32,545 bases of DNA from an uncultured Blautia sp. (GCA_946622645.1 CAMOQF010000013.1:1-32545), one strand, 5' to 3'; shown: positions 9,320 through 16,755, counted from the first letter of the stretch. Program-made: numbers and translations. The notes: a model not told the origin generated them from the sequence alone.

Positions 9320-10735
9320 ATGGGCGGATTCTTTGGAGTAGCATCAAAATCCAGCTGTATTCTGGATCTGTTTTTCGGAATCGACTATCATTCTCATCTG
9401 GGGACCCGCAGGGCAGGAATGGCGGTCTACGACAGAACTAACGGTTTTGACCGGGCCATTCACAACATTGAAAATTCTCCATTCAGGACCAAATTCGAGT
9501 ATGACGTGCAGGAGCTGGAGGGCACCATGGGGATCGGCTGTATCTCCGATTACGAGCCGCAGCCGCTGCTGGCAAGATCCCATCTTGGGAGCTTCGCCCT
9601 GACCTCCGTGTCGAAGATCAACAACATGGAAGAGCTGACAAGGACCGCTCTGAAGCGGGGACATACGCACTTTCTGGAGATGAGCGGGGGTTCCATCAAT
9701 CCGACGGAGATGATCATCGCGCTGATCAACCAGAAGGACAGCTTTGTGGAAGGCATCCGCTATGCGCAGGAGCTGATCGACGGATCCTGCTCCATCCTGA
9801 TCCTGACGCCTAAGGGGCTGATCGCAGCCCGCGACAGGCTGGGGCGGACGCCGGTCATCATCGGAAAAAAAGAAGACGCTTACTGCGTCTCCTTCGAAAG
9901 CTTTGCCTACGTAAATCTTGGATATGAAGATTATAAAGAGCTGGGCCCCGGCGAGATCGTACAGGTTACGCCCGACGGCGTCGAAACCCTGTCGCCTCCC
10001 GGAGACAAGATGCGCATCTGTTCCTTCCTGTGGGTCTATTATGGCTATCCTACTTCGACTTACGAAGGCGTCAATGTAGAAGATATGCGGTACAAATGCG
10101 GCCGTATCCTCGCTTCCCGTGATAAAGGAAAGGTGAACCCGGATCTGGTCGCAGGCGTCCCGGATTCCGGTACGGCTCATGCGATCGGCTATGCGAATGC
10201 TTCCGGCGTACCTTTCGCCAGACCGTTTATCAAATACACGCCGACCTGGCCGAGGTCCTTTATGCCGACCCAGCAGAGCCAGAGGAATCTGATCGCGCGT
10301 ATGAAGCTGATCCCTGTCCATAAGCTGATCAAGGGGAAGAGCCTCCTGATGATCGACGATTCCATCGTCCGCGGCACCCAGCTGAGAGAGACGACAGAGT
10401 TCCTGTATCATAACGGCGCAAGCGAGGTCCATATACGCCCTGCATGCCCGCCTCTTCTGTTCGGCTGCAAATATCTGAACTTTTCCAGATCCAAGTCGGA
10501 GATGGATCTGATCACCCGCCGGATCATCGCCGCCCGGGAAGGTGAAAATGTGTCGGAGTCCGTACTCCGCGATTATGCCGATCCGGATTCACAGAATTAT
10601 AAAGAGATGCTGGAGGATATCCGGAAGGAGCTGAACTTTACGTCCCTTCGTTTCCATCGGCTGGATGATCTGAAGAGATCCATCGACATCGATGAATGCA
10701 AGCTCTGCACCTACTGCTGGAGCGGAATAGAATAA
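9320..10735 (+). CDS. PurF-like phosphoribosyltransferase with a degenerate glutaminase domain
   Basis: 471 residues, colinear with glutamine-PRPP amidotransferase (PurF). The N-terminal Ntn domain is recognisable in fold but not in catalysis. PurF begins at Cys in CGVFGI; here the matching stretch is MGGFFGVASK, with Gly. PurF GH(V/T)RY becomes IGCISDYE, the HNGN loop becomes SVSKIN, and SSDTE becomes SINPTE. The PRTase half is intact: GVPDSG, RSFMPTQQSQR, RMKL and the PRPP motif LLMIDDSIVRGTQ (342-354). The four Fe-S cysteine positions of B. subtilis-type PurF also appear kept: Cys234, Cys383 and the C-terminal CKLCTYC (460, 463, 466). So PRPP use is likely and glutamine hydrolysis unlikely. 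It could use free ammonia, partner with another glutaminase, or be regulatory. ATG at 9320 follows AAAAGGAG; upstream in-frame codons lie in the promoter. Confidence 0.85.
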   Translation: MGGFFGVASKSSCILDLFFGIDYHSHLGTRRAGMAVYDRTNGFDRAIHNIENSPFRTKFEYDVQELEGTMGIGCISDYEPQPLLARSHLGSFALTSVSKINNMEELTRTALKRGHTHFLEMSGGSINPTEMIIALINQKDSFVEGIRYAQELIDGSCSILILTPKGLIAARDRLGRTPVIIGKKEDAYCVSFESFAYVNLGYEDYKELGPGEIVQVTPDGVETLSPPGDKMRICSFLWVYYGYPTSTYEGVNVEDMRYKCGRILASRDKGKVNPDLVAGVPDSGTAHAIGYANASGVPFARPFIKYTPTWPRSFMPTQQSQRNLIARMKLIPVHKLIKGKSLLMIDDSIVRGTQLRETTEFLYHNGASEVHIRPACPPLLFGCKYLNFSRSKSEMDLITRRIIAAREGENVSESVLRDYADPDSQNYKEMLEDIRKELNFTSLRFHRLDDLKRSIDIDECKLCTYCWSGIE

Positions 10736-10777
10736 AAAAGATCCTGGCGGGAGCCATTGCAGGGCTCTCGTCAGGAT
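10734..10777 (-). terminator. Hairpin between convergent PurF-like and XRE genes
   Basis: A 15-bp stem pairs 10741-10755 with 10763-10777 around a 7-base loop. As a plus-strand RNA the stem is complete with two G-U pairs, but only a weak U-run follows. As a minus-strand RNA it has two A-C mismatches but runs into six U (10739-10734). It probably serves both converging genes, with the U-run favouring the regulator. Confidence 0.6.
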
Positions 10778-10821
10778 ATCGCTTTAAGCCGATGATAAAG
10801 ATATATCAAATACGGACCGGA

Positions 10822-11037
10822 TCATTTGATTGGTTTTTTGTTGTCGGTACGGCCTACCAGATAGTCGATGGTCGTATCATAATAATTGGCCAGGCGGATC
10901 AGCATTTCGATCGGAATGCTGCGGGATCCTGTCTCATAATGTGAATACGAACGTTGACTGATGTGCAGGATCTCGCTTAACTGTTTCTGAGAAAGATCCG
11001 CATCATTTCTTAAATCCTGAATTCTCTGATATCTCAT
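10822..11037 (-). CDS. Small XRE-family helix-turn-helix regulator
   Basis: 71 residues, almost all of it one Cro/CI-type HTH domain: RIQDLRNDADLSQKQLSEIL (helices 1-2), HISQRSYSHYETGSRSIPIE (recognition region) and LIRLANYYDTTIDYLVGRTD. There is no sensor domain. Start ATG at 11037 follows GGAGAGGTG. Such proteins bind short dyads as dimers. The gene is divergent from comM, and its predicted -35 overlaps that of the comM operon, so it is a good candidate to regulate that operon and itself. Nothing around it looks phage-derived, and no toxin partner is adjacent. Target and signal are unknown. Confidence 0.88.
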   Translation of the reverse strand: MRYQRIQDLRNDADLSQKQLSEILHISQRSYSHYETGSRSIPIEMLIRLANYYDTTIDYLVGRTDNKKPIK

Positions 11038-11071
11038 CTTTTCACCTCTCCATCAAACACAAGATAATAAA

Positions 11072-11101
11072 ATTATAATCCATTTCAAAAATTGTGTTGA
11101 A
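11072..11101 (-). promoter_or_regulatory. Promoter of the XRE regulator
   Basis: Reverse strand: perfect TATAAT (11077-11072) with an 18-base spacer to a weak TTCAAC (11101-11096). The -35 overlaps the -35 of the plus-strand promoter. Confidence 0.5.
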
Positions 11102-11125
11102 AAAACGAGCAAAATGGGCTATAGT
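11097..11125 (+). promoter_or_regulatory. Promoter of comM-dprA-topA
   Basis: TTGAAA (11097-11102), 17-base spacer and TATAGT (11120-11125), both five-of-six or near matches, about 130 bases upstream of the comM start. This leaves an untranslated leader of roughly 120 bases. Confidence 0.7.
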
Positions 11126-11141
11126 AAACCTATCTTTTCTG

Positions 11142-11156
11142 CATTTTCTGAATTTC
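11142..11156 (+). promoter_or_regulatory. Possible CodY-like box in the comM leader
   Basis: CATTTTCTGAATTTC matches 11 of 15 positions of the CodY consensus AATTTTCWGAAAATT and lies about 10-25 bases after the expected start of transcription, where CodY could act as a roadblock. Four mismatches is borderline and such matches occur by chance. Confidence 0.25.
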
Positions 11157-11205
11157 TGATGCTTCTATCATAATTCATTCCACCCTGAAAAGCAAATCTG
11201 ACCGA

Positions 11206-11234
11206 GAAAATCTTGCATGGCCGGGGAGATTTTC
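11206..11234 (+). other. Leader hairpin upstream of comM
   Basis: GAAAATCT (11206-11213) pairs perfectly with AGATTTTC (11227-11234) around a 13-base G-rich loop, ending about 8 bases before the AGAGGAG ribosome binding site of comM. It has no U-run, so it is not a terminator. It may affect translation or message stability. Confidence 0.4.
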
Positions 11235-11252
11235 GAGAGAAAGAGGAGAATA

Positions 11253-12776
11253 TTGTTTGCACAGGTATTGACGGCAACCCTTCTTGGCATGGAGGTCCGT
11301 CCGATCCAGGTAGAGGTAGACGTAAGCGATGGTCTGCCTGTTTTTGTCATGGTCGGATACGCAAGCGCCCAGGTCAAGGAATCACAGGACAGGGTACGCA
11401 CAGCCCTGAAAAACAACGGTATCGCTTTACCGCCCAAAAGGATCACGGTCAACTTTGCTCCGGCGGATATCCGCAAGGAGGGGGCAGGCTTTGATCTGCC
11501 GGTGGCGGCTTCTCTGCTGACAGCAGCAGGGATCCTGGAACCCTCCTGCCTGCAGGATGTCCTGGTGATCGGTGAACTGAGCCTCAACGGGGATGTCCAT
11601 CCGGTCCCGGGGGTCCTTCCCTGCGTGATCAAGGCAAGAGAACTTGGCTGCCGCTTCTGCGTGATCCCTTACGGGAACCTGCGCGAAGCACGCCTGATCC
11701 GCGATATGAAGGTGATCGGCGTAAAAAACCTGCCGGATGTGATCAATTATCTCAGCCATCCGGAATCGTTCGAAGCGGATGATCTTCCTGAAGAGGAAGA
11801 TTCTCCTGCGGAGGAAGTGCCGGACTTTCAGGAGATCTGCGGGCAGGAAAGCGCCAGAAGAGCGGCGGAGATCGCCGTGGCCGGCTTTCATAACCTTCTG
11901 TTCATCGGTCCGCCCGGAGCCGGAAAGACCATGATCTCCCGGCGCATTCCCACCATCATGCCCAAACTGACATTTGAAGAGTCGCTGGAGCTCACCAAGA
12001 TCTACAGCATCGCCGGTCTGTTATCGGAGGAACATCCCCTGATCCGGGAGCGTCCTTTCAGGAGCCCTCATCATACCAGCTCTGCCCAGGCTCTGACCGG
12101 CGGAGGCAAGGTGCCGAGGCCGGGAGAGATCTCTCTGGCCCACCGGGGCGTCCTGTTTCTGGATGAACTGCCGGAATTCTCCCGCAGAGCGTTGGAGACA
12201 TTAAGGCAGCCTCTGGAGGATAAGGTCATCTGTCTGTCCCGGACCGCAGGCACTTACATATTTCCGGCCAGCTTTATGCTGGTAGCTGCGATGAATCCTT
12301 GCAAATGCGGTTATTTTCCGGATATGAACCGCTGTACATGTTCACCCGGAGAGATCTCGCAGTACCTGGGCCGGCTGTCCCAGCCCATGCTTGACCGGAT
12401 CGATCTCTGCGCCGACATCCCTGCAGTAGATTTTATGGAGATGAGCCGGCATACCTTACAGGAATCCTCGAAGGTGATCCGGGAGCGCGTGGAGCGTGTC
12501 AGGGAGCGGCAGCAGGACAGGTTTGCAGGCCGCGGCATCCTCTGCAACGGGGAGATGAACAACAAGATGATCGATGAATTCTGTCATCCCACGGACGAAG
12601 CCATGAGACTTCTGCGCTCCGCGTTTGACAGGCTTCGCTTCAGCATGCGCTCGTATCACCGCATCCTGCGGGTGGCGCGTACCATCGCGGATCTGGATGA
12701 TTCGTCTGCCATCTCATCAACCCATATCGCGGAAGCACTGTCTTACAGGGCACTGGACAAAAAATACTGGAGTTAG
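11253..12776 (+). CDS. comM: ComM/YifB-family Mg-chelatase-like AAA+ ATPase
   Basis: Homologues form hexameric helicases that help branch migration during natural transformation; many non-competent bacteria also carry the gene. About 507 residues. The N-terminal Lon-protease-like fold contains LTATLLGMEVRPIQVEVDVS and FDLPVAASLL. The AAA+ domain has Walker A GPPGAGKT (219-226), Walker B GVLFLDELPEF and a Cys-rich insertion NPCKCGYFPDMNRCTCSPGE. The C-terminal Mg-chelatase domain has RILRVARTIADLDDS. I chose TTG at 11253: AGAGGAG lies just upstream (spacing of 4 is short) and homologues begin M-F-x-x-V. An upstream ATG at 11217 has no ribosome binding site and sits in the leader hairpin. It is the first gene of an operon with dprA and topA. 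Confidence 0.92.
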   Translation: MFAQVLTATLLGMEVRPIQVEVDVSDGLPVFVMVGYASAQVKESQDRVRTALKNNGIALPPKRITVNFAPADIRKEGAGFDLPVAASLLTAAGILEPSCLQDVLVIGELSLNGDVHPVPGVLPCVIKARELGCRFCVIPYGNLREARLIRDMKVIGVKNLPDVINYLSHPESFEADDLPEEEDSPAEEVPDFQEICGQESARRAAEIAVAGFHNLLFIGPPGAGKTMISRRIPTIMPKLTFEESLELTKIYSIAGLLSEEHPLIRERPFRSPHHTSSAQALTGGGKVPRPGEISLAHRGVLFLDELPEFSRRALETLRQPLEDKVICLSRTAGTYIFPASFMLVAAMNPCKCGYFPDMNRCTCSPGEISQYLGRLSQPMLDRIDLCADIPAVDFMEMSRHTLQESSKVIRERVERVRERQQDRFAGRGILCNGEMNNKMIDEFCHPTDEAMRLLRSAFDRLRFSMRSYHRILRVARTIADLDDSSAISSTHIAEALSYRALDKKYWS

Positions 12777-12786
12777 GAGGAAGGAC

Positions 12787-13665
12787 ATGGAAGACAATTA
12801 TCCGGTTCAATGTATCCATAAAGACGAAGCGCTCTTTCCTGCCTGCTTTCTGCAGTATCCGCACATGCCGGACACTCTCTGGTACCGAGGCGCCCTGCCG
12901 GATCCGGAAAAGCCCTCGGCAGCCATCGTAGGCGCCAGGATGTGCAGCCCTTATGGAAGGATCCAGGCCTTCCGATACGCGAAAGAACTGAGCCGCTTCG
13001 GCGTCCAGATCATCAGCGGCCTTGCGTCCGGCATCGACAGCGAGGGTCACAAAGGGGCGCTGGAAGGCAGCACGCCCACCTTTGCTGTCCTTGGGAACGG
13101 CGTGGACGTCATCTATCCCAAAAGCAATACGCAGCTGTACCGCAGGATCCTGCGGGAAGGAGGCGGTATCCTGTCGCAGTTTCCGCCGGGAGAAAGCCCC
13201 AGGCCATACTACTTTCCGGAACGGAACCGCCTGATCAGCGCCTTTTCGGATCTGGTCCTGGTCGTGGAGGCCCGGGAGAAGAGCGGTTCCCTCATCACGG
13301 CATCGCACGCGCTGGAGCAGGGGAAGAGCGTATACGCGATCCCCGGACAGGTCACGGACCTCCTCAGCAGAGGATGCCACAAGCTGATTTACGATGGAGC
13401 CGGAATTGCATACGATCCAGCAGTTCTGCTGATGGAATGGGGCATTACCGTAGAAGAATTCGGCAAAAATGAACAAAAAAAGGACTTGGGACTTGCAGAA
13501 GATTTGAATTTGTTGTATAGTATCCTCGGTTCACGGCCTGCCAGTCTTGACAGTCTGATCAGAAGATCAGGGATCGACCCGGGACAGGCCGCCAAAGGAA
13601 TGATAGAGCTCTGCCTGATGGGGCTCGCAAGAGAAACCGCAAGACATTACTACATCAGGCTATAG
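12787..13665 (+). CDS. dprA: DNA processing protein DprA
   Basis: Loads RecA on incoming single-stranded DNA in transformation; also common in bacteria not known to be competent. 292 residues, shorter than the 360 or so of proteins with an N-terminal SAM-like domain, which appears to be lacking. The Rossmann-like core is complete: AAIVGARMCSPYGR, IISGLASGIDSEGHKGAL, AVLGNGVDVIYPKSN, PRPYYFPERNRLISAFSD, EKSGSLITASHALEQGK, YAIPGQVTDLLSRGCHKLI. A short C-terminal winged helix (about 235-292) follows. ATG at 12787 follows TAGGAGGAAGG, 10 bases after comM. A plausible promoter for topA lies inside its 3' part. Confidence 0.94.
   Translation: MEDNYPVQCIHKDEALFPACFLQYPHMPDTLWYRGALPDPEKPSAAIVGARMCSPYGRIQAFRYAKELSRFGVQIISGLASGIDSEGHKGALEGSTPTFAVLGNGVDVIYPKSNTQLYRRILREGGGILSQFPPGESPRPYYFPERNRLISAFSDLVLVVEAREKSGSLITASHALEQGKSVYAIPGQVTDLLSRGCHKLIYDGAGIAYDPAVLLMEWGITVEEFGKNEQKKDLGLAEDLNLLYSILGSRPASLDSLIRRSGIDPGQAAKGMIELCLMGLARETARHYYIRL
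13493..13521 (+). promoter_or_regulatory. Candidate internal promoter in dprA, upstream of topA
   Basis: TTGCAG (13493-13498), 17-base spacer, TATAGT (13516-13521), in a locally AT-rich stretch of the dprA coding sequence about 160 bases before topA. It would let topA be expressed independently of comM-dprA. Confidence 0.4.
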
Positions 13666-13679
13666 GCAAGGAGAAAGAT

Positions 13680-15737
13680 ATGGCAAAAAATCTGGTGATC
13701 GTGGAATCGCCGGCCAAGGTTAAGACGATCAAAAAATTCCTGGGCTCTTCCTACGATGTACAGGCCTCCAACGGCCATGTGCGTGATTTCCCGAAAAGTC
13801 AGTTCGGGATCGATGTGGAAAACGATTATGAGCCGAAATATATAACCATCCGGGGAAAGGGAGAACTGCTTTCCGAACTCAGAAAGGCAGCCAAAAAAGC
13901 GGACAAGATCTATCTCGCGACGGACCCTGACCGGGAAGGAGAGGCGATCTCCTGGCATCTGATGCAGGCTCTCCACACCGAGACGCAGAAGATGCACCGC
14001 ATCACCTTCAATGAAATCACCAAATCCGCCGTAAAAGCTTCTATTAAAGAAGCACGCGATCTGGACATGAATCTGGTGGACGCGCAGCAGACCAGACGTA
14101 TGCTGGACCGTATGGTAGGCTATTCCATCAGCCCTCTTCTGTGGGCGAAGGTAAAGCGGGGGCTCTCAGCCGGCAGAGTACAGTCTGTGGCCCTCCGGAT
14201 CATCTGCGACAGAGAAGAGGAGATCAGGGCCTTCATCCCCGAGGAATACTGGACCCTGGACGGGAAATTCGTGGTTCCCGGCGAGAAAAAGCCCCTCGAA
14301 GCCAAATTCTACGGCACTGACAAGCGTATGACGATCTCTTCCAGGGAGGAGATGGATAAACTTCTGAAAGACCTGAAGGGAAAAGAGTATGTCGTCCGGG
14401 AAGTAAAGACCGGCGAGAGGACCAAAAACGCTCCGCTTCCCTTTACCACCAGCACATTGCAGCAGGAAGCAGGCAAGGTCCTCAACTTCTCCACGCAAAA
14501 GACGATGCGGATCGCCCAGCAGCTGTATGAAGGCGTCGACGTGAAAGGCGTCGGGACCATCGGTCTGATCTCTTACCTGCGTACGGACTCCACCCGTATT
14601 TCGGAAGAAGCGGATACCGCAGCAAGAGCTTATGTGCAGGAACAGTACGGTGAACGCTATGTGGCCGGTGAAGAAAAACAAACCAAAAGCAAAAAACGGA
14701 TCCAGGACGCGCATGAAGCCATCCGTCCGACGGATATTCACCGCACGCCCCTGCTTGTGAAAGACTCTCTTTCAAGGGATCAGTTCCGCCTTTATCAGCT
14801 GATCTGGAAGCGCTTTACGGCCAGCCGCATGGCAAACGCCGTATATGAGACCACTTCCGTCCATATCGGGGCAGGAAACTATGTCTTTACGGTTTCTGCC
14901 TCCAAGGTCATTTTTGATGGTTTCATGTCTGTATACACCGAAGAGGAAGACCAGAAAAAAAGCAATCTTCTGAGCAAGAGCCTCAAGGAAGGGATGACCC
15001 TTTCCCTGCAGGATCTGGTCAGTGAACAGCACTTTACACAACCTGCCCCGCATTATACGGAGGCGACCCTTGTCAAGACCATGGAAGAGCTCGGGATTGG
15101 ACGTCCCAGCACCTATGCGCCCACTATTACCACCATCATCAGCCGACGCTATGTCTCCAAAGAACAGAAGAATCTGTACGCTACGGAGCTCGGCGAGGTG
15201 GTCAACCAGATCATGAAACAGTCCTTTCCATCCATCGTGGACGTAAATTTTACCGCCAATATGGAAGGCCTTCTGGACTGCATTGAAGAGGGAACGGTGC
15301 AGTGGAAGACTGTCGTCCGCAATTTCTACCCGGATCTGAAGCATGATGTGGAAAAAGCGCAGGAGGATCTGGAGAAGATCCATATCGAGGATGAGGCGAC
15401 GGATATCGTCTGCGAAAACTGCGGACGCCGCATGGTCATCAAGTACGGACCGCACGGCAGATTCCTGGCATGTCCCGGATTCCCGGAGTGCAAGAATACG
15501 ATGCCTTATTACGAGCATATCGGCGTCGCCTGTCCAAAGTGCGGACAGGATATCGTGCTGAAGCAGACGAAAAAGGGACGCAGGTATTATGGCTGCATCA
15601 ACAATCCGGAATGCGACTTCATGTCCTGGGACAGACCCTCCGGGAAGAAGTGCCCCGTGTGCGGAAGCTACATGGTGGAAAAAGGCAGCCGTCTGGTCTG
15701 CAGTGACAGAAACTGCGGTCATGTAGAAAAGGCCTGA
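13680..15737 (+). CDS. topA: DNA topoisomerase I (type IA)
   Basis: Relaxes negative supercoils through a 5'-phosphotyrosyl intermediate. 685 residues, normal for Firmicutes. The Toprim domain opens with NLVIVESPAKVKTIKKFLG and carries the acidic ATDPDREGEAISWHL motif. The active-site tyrosine is Tyr299 in LISYLRTDSTRIS. The C-terminus has three zinc-ribbon-like modules, starting CENCGRRM, CPKCGQDI and CPVCGSYM, of which the last two end in CxxxxC or CxxxxxC pairs. ATG at 13680 follows GGCAAGGAGAAAG, 14 bases after dprA. The dprA-topA neighbourhood is conserved in Firmicutes, often followed by trmFO and codV/clpQY before codY; here codY follows directly. Confidence 0.98.
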   Translation: MAKNLVIVESPAKVKTIKKFLGSSYDVQASNGHVRDFPKSQFGIDVENDYEPKYITIRGKGELLSELRKAAKKADKIYLATDPDREGEAISWHLMQALHTETQKMHRITFNEITKSAVKASIKEARDLDMNLVDAQQTRRMLDRMVGYSISPLLWAKVKRGLSAGRVQSVALRIICDREEEIRAFIPEEYWTLDGKFVVPGEKKPLEAKFYGTDKRMTISSREEMDKLLKDLKGKEYVVREVKTGERTKNAPLPFTTSTLQQEAGKVLNFSTQKTMRIAQQLYEGVDVKGVGTIGLISYLRTDSTRISEEADTAARAYVQEQYGERYVAGEEKQTKSKKRIQDAHEAIRPTDIHRTPLLVKDSLSRDQFRLYQLIWKRFTASRMANAVYETTSVHIGAGNYVFTVSASKVIFDGFMSVYTEEEDQKKSNLLSKSLKEGMTLSLQDLVSEQHFTQPAPHYTEATLVKTMEELGIGRPSTYAPTITTIISRRYVSKEQKNLYATELGEVVNQIMKQSFPSIVDVNFTANMEGLLDCIEEGTVQWKTVVRNFYPDLKHDVEKAQEDLEKIHIEDEATDIVCENCGRRMVIKYGPHGRFLACPGFPECKNTMPYYEHIGVACPKCGQDIVLKQTKKGRRYYGCINNPECDFMSWDRPSGKKCPVCGSYMVEKGSRLVCSDRNCGHVEKA

Positions 15738-15748
15738 ATACAAATAAC

Positions 15749-15777
15749 TTGATAATTGTACATGATTCATGTAAGAT
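15749..15777 (+). promoter_or_regulatory. codY promoter with a 15-bp dyad in its spacer
   Basis: TTGATA (15749-15754), 17-base spacer and TAAGAT (15772-15777). A perfect inverted repeat, TACATGATTCATGTA (15759-15773), fills the spacer and touches the -10. It does not resemble the CodY consensus. It is placed where a bound repressor would block RNA polymerase. Confidence 0.6.
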
Positions 15778-15824
15778 AATACTGTGTACCGCTTATATTT
15801 CAAATCATTCGAAAGGAGGATGTG

Positions 15825-16607
15825 ATGAGCGTTCAGCTGCTGGATAAGACCAGAAAGATCAACCAACTTTTGCATAACAGCAGCTCCAGCAAGGTCGTTT
15901 TTAACGATATCTGTCAGGTGCTGATGGAAACGCTGCGTTCAAATATCCTTGTTCTGAGCCGGAAGGGCAAAGTCCTCGGCGTAAGCCTCTGTCCCGGTGT
16001 GGCTGAGATCACCGAACTGATCGAAAGCAAGGTGGGCAGCTATGTGGATCCTCTCCTCAATGAGCGCTTTCTGGGCGTTCTCTCCACCAAGGAGAACGTA
16101 AATCTGGAGACCCTCGGGTTCGAGCATCTCGTCCCTGGCTACCAGGGCATCGTAAACCCCATCTATATCGCGGGGGAGCGGCTTGGAACACTGTTTATGT
16201 ACCGCATTGACAACCCATATGATATAGAAGACATTATAGTCAGCGAATATGGCACGACCGTTGTAGGTCTTGAGATGATGCGTGCGCTGCACGAAGAAAA
16301 CGCTGAAGAAGACCGTAAACAGCAGGTCGTCCGTTCGGCGCTGAACACCCTGTCCTTCTCGGAACTGGAAGCGATCATACACATCTTTGACGAGCTGGAC
16401 GGACCGGAGGGCATTCTGGTCGCAAGCAAGATCGCCGACCGTGTCGGCATTACGCGTTCCGTCATCGTAAACGCCCTTCGCAAATTTGAAAGCGCCGGCG
16501 TGATCGAGTCCCGTTCTTCCGGTATGAAGGGGACATACATCAAAGTGCTGAACGAAGTGATCTTCAGCGAACTGGATGAGATCAAAGCCAGAAAAAAGAA
16601 GGATTGA
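15825..16607 (+). CDS. codY: GTP- and branched-chain-amino-acid-sensing global regulator CodY
   Basis: 260 residues, the family's usual length. The N-terminal GAF domain (1-155), which binds isoleucine/valine/leucine in homologues, begins VQLLDKTRKINQLLHNSSS and includes MYRIDNPYDIEDIIVSEYG. The C-terminal winged helix has ASKIADRVGITRSVIVNALR, the very conserved recognition region, followed by ESAGVIESRSSGMKGTYIKV. ATG at 15825 is preferred to the adjacent GTG at 15822 because AAGGAGG ends at 15819, giving a 5-base spacing. It is transcribed from its own promoter and ends in a strong terminator. Targets in this window cannot be read with confidence. Confidence 0.98.
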   Translation: MSVQLLDKTRKINQLLHNSSSSKVVFNDICQVLMETLRSNILVLSRKGKVLGVSLCPGVAEITELIESKVGSYVDPLLNERFLGVLSTKENVNLETLGFEHLVPGYQGIVNPIYIAGERLGTLFMYRIDNPYDIEDIIVSEYGTTVVGLEMMRALHEENAEEDRKQQVVRSALNTLSFSELEAIIHIFDELDGPEGILVASKIADRVGITRSVIVNALRKFESAGVIESRSSGMKGTYIKVLNEVIFSELDEIKARKKKD

Positions 16608-16634
16608 GAGGCCGTCGGACCTCTCAATTTTTTT
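16604..16634 (+). terminator. Rho-independent terminator of codY
   Basis: TTGAGAGG (16604-16611) pairs with CCTCTCAA (16620-16627) around an 8-base loop and is followed by seven T. The stem includes the codY stop codon. Confidence 0.93.
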
Positions 16635-16644
16635 GCAAGATGCG

Positions 16645-16689
16645 AAAATTCAAGAAAACGAGAGAAAAAGGGAGAAAATTAGAGAAAAA
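16645..16689 (+). other. Helically phased A-tracts upstream of the groESL promoter
   Basis: Five A-tracts of 4-5 A begin at 16645, 16655, 16665, 16675 and 16685, exactly 10 bases apart, most within a repeated GAGAAAA unit (16662, 16672, 16682). Phased A-tracts bend DNA, and the block ends about 26 bases before the -35, where an UP-element or curved DNA would act. Confidence 0.7.
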
Positions 16690-16715
16690 TTAGAATAATA
16701 CGGCGTTTTCCGAAT

Positions 16716-16744
16716 TTGCATAAAGCATGGAAACAGAATAATAT
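16716..16744 (+). promoter_or_regulatory. Vegetative promoter of groES-groEL
   Basis: TTGCAT (16716-16721), 17-base spacer, TAATAT (16739-16744). The CIRCE operator starts 12 bases downstream, the usual arrangement for HrcA control of a sigma-A promoter. Confidence 0.8.
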
Positions 16745-16755
16745 AGCAACAGTGA

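Noticed and set aside
9320-9340. Frameshift or mis-start as the cause of the missing PurF N-terminal cysteine
   Set aside because: The start has a good ribosome binding site and promoter, MGGFFGVASK aligns directly with CGVFGI, and the other glutaminase residues are lost at separate sites, which a single frameshift cannot explain.
11217-11252. comM start at the upstream ATG (11217)
   Set aside because: No ribosome binding site precedes it, it lies in the loop of the leader hairpin, and the extra 12 residues are not expected in the family.
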